From Spirodela intermedia (lineage: Eukaryota; Streptophyta; Magnoliopsida; Alismatales; Araceae): a DNA stretch of 64,000 bases. A program made the translations under genes and the position numbers. The stretch covers positions 9,121,005-9,185,004 of the forward strand of contig LR746268.1 of NCBI GenBank assembly GCA_902729315.2, read 5' to 3'. The notes below the pieces were generated by a model. The model was not told where the DNA came from and ran no database searches. It saw only the letters and a program-made list of their open reading frames with translations. Below are positions 63,474 to 64,000 of this stretch, piece after piece. Position 1 is the stretch's first letter, and each line of letters opens with the position of its first letter.

Positions 63474-63874
63474 CGCACGGTCCTCCCCTGCCGCCGTCGC
63501 TGCAGGTGGTGGTGCCCGCCGCCGCCGCCGCCGGGCTGCTTCCGCCAGGGCTCGAGCACGGAGTCCCGGTACCTTGACGGCAGCACCTGGCTCCGACCGC
63601 GCTTCGAACGTACTACTGGGCCTAACGCCGCCGCTGCCGCCACCGCCCCCGGGAAGCACGTCCCTTCTTCCTTCTCGCTCTTCCCCGCGCTCCCTGGTTT
63701 CCCTCCTGGTTCGTCCTCCGCTTCTTCTTCCTCGACTTCGTCGATCCCAAAGAGCTCGCCGGAGACCTGCCGGACGGCCTCCAGGAGAAGCCCAAGGTAG
63801 CCCTCGTCTCCTCGTCTGCACCTCTTCTCCTTCCCTCTCCCGCCGGCACCGACACCGCCACCGCCATTCTTCAT
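63474..63874 (-). CDS. uncharacterised plant protein with SRYRDSVLEPW motif, first exon
   Basis: Minus-strand frame from the ATG at 63874 (MKNGGGG). A predicted amphipathic helix (GYLGLLLEAVRQVSGELFGI) is followed by an acidic run (EVEEEEAEDE). Then comes a basic motif KRGRSQVLPSRYRDSVLEPW, which I recognise as recurring in plant proteins of unknown function, with a similar string in the N-terminal part of some ATX-type trithorax proteins. A consensus donor, TGCG|GTAAGG, ends the exon at 63474; without splicing the frame stops after a further codon (134 residues). I could not find exon 2. It is probably nuclear given the basic motif, but this is inference. The antisense frame here is longer but lacks conserved features. 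Confidence 0.5.
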
Positions 63875-64000
63875 CTTCCCTCCGACCGTCGCATCTTCAG
63901 AGCCGTCGCTTTCCTCTTCTCCTCCACTCGCGTTCTCTCGGACATTCGTGATCTCCGAGTACGATGGCCTTCCGTCTTCGTCCTCTTCGTCCTTCCTTCC
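63875..64000. promoter_or_regulatory. upstream flank of the right-edge gene
   Basis: Pyrimidine-rich on the plus strand (CTTC/TCCTC runs), i.e. a GA-rich leader for the minus-strand gene that starts at 63874. No other feature is visible before the edge. Confidence 0.35.

Overview
The window is nuclear DNA from a flowering plant, probably a non-grass monocot. Its genes have GT-AG introns and many GC-rich exons, its promoters carry TATA boxes and TGGGCC (site II) motifs, and it contains plastid-targeted enzymes and decayed LTR retrotransposons. The monocot call rests only on GC-rich, high-GC3 exons next to AT-rich transposon blocks and is weak. I placed exon borders by hand, checking splice consensus, reading phase and remembered family proteins.

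Layout, left to right. A lone kelch-repeat exon on the minus strand (0.5 kb) is followed by a repeat whose inverted partner lies at 22.5-22.9 kb. Then come a DUF4378/TRM-type gene (2.1-4.4 kb, +), a plant-specific coiled-coil gene (6.1-8.8 kb, +) and a tRNA isopentenyltransferase of the IPT2 type (9.4-12.3 kb, +). From 12.7 to 20.1 kb lies a cluster of decayed Copia and Gypsy pieces. An intronless UDP-glycosyltransferase follows (21.1-22.5 kb, +), then a nearly complete but dead Copia element with both LTRs (23.15-28.22 kb). About 5.4 kb without a recognisable gene leads to a PETAL LOSS-type trihelix factor (33.6-36.1 kb, +), which converges on a cytosolic fructose-bisphosphate aldolase (36.8-38.2 kb, -).

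The right half holds a DUF868 gene (42.0-42.9 kb, -), a plastid stearoyl-ACP desaturase (46.1-49.1 kb, -) and a 2-carboxyarabinitol-1-phosphatase-like gene (49.7-53.3 kb, -). The last is divergent from a small plastid membrane-protein gene (53.8-54.3 kb, +). A kinase-less B-lectin/PAN receptor-like gene (55.5-57.1 kb, -) and its decayed tandem copy (60.3-61.0 kb, -) follow. The first exon of an uncharacterised minus-strand gene lies near the right edge.

The genes do not form one pathway. What ties some of them together is position: the TRM-type gene, PETAL LOSS, aldolase and PAN-protein genes occur in the same order as the consecutive Arabidopsis loci At5g03670, At5g03680, At5g03690 and At5g03700 as I recall them, so the window looks like an expanded version of an old angiosperm gene block. 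I found no undescribed multi-gene system. The points most worth checking are this microsynteny, a 38-bp repeat flanking the Copia element, an inverted duplication that includes the 3' end of the glycosyltransferase gene, and a His-to-Tyr change in the second domain of the phosphatase.
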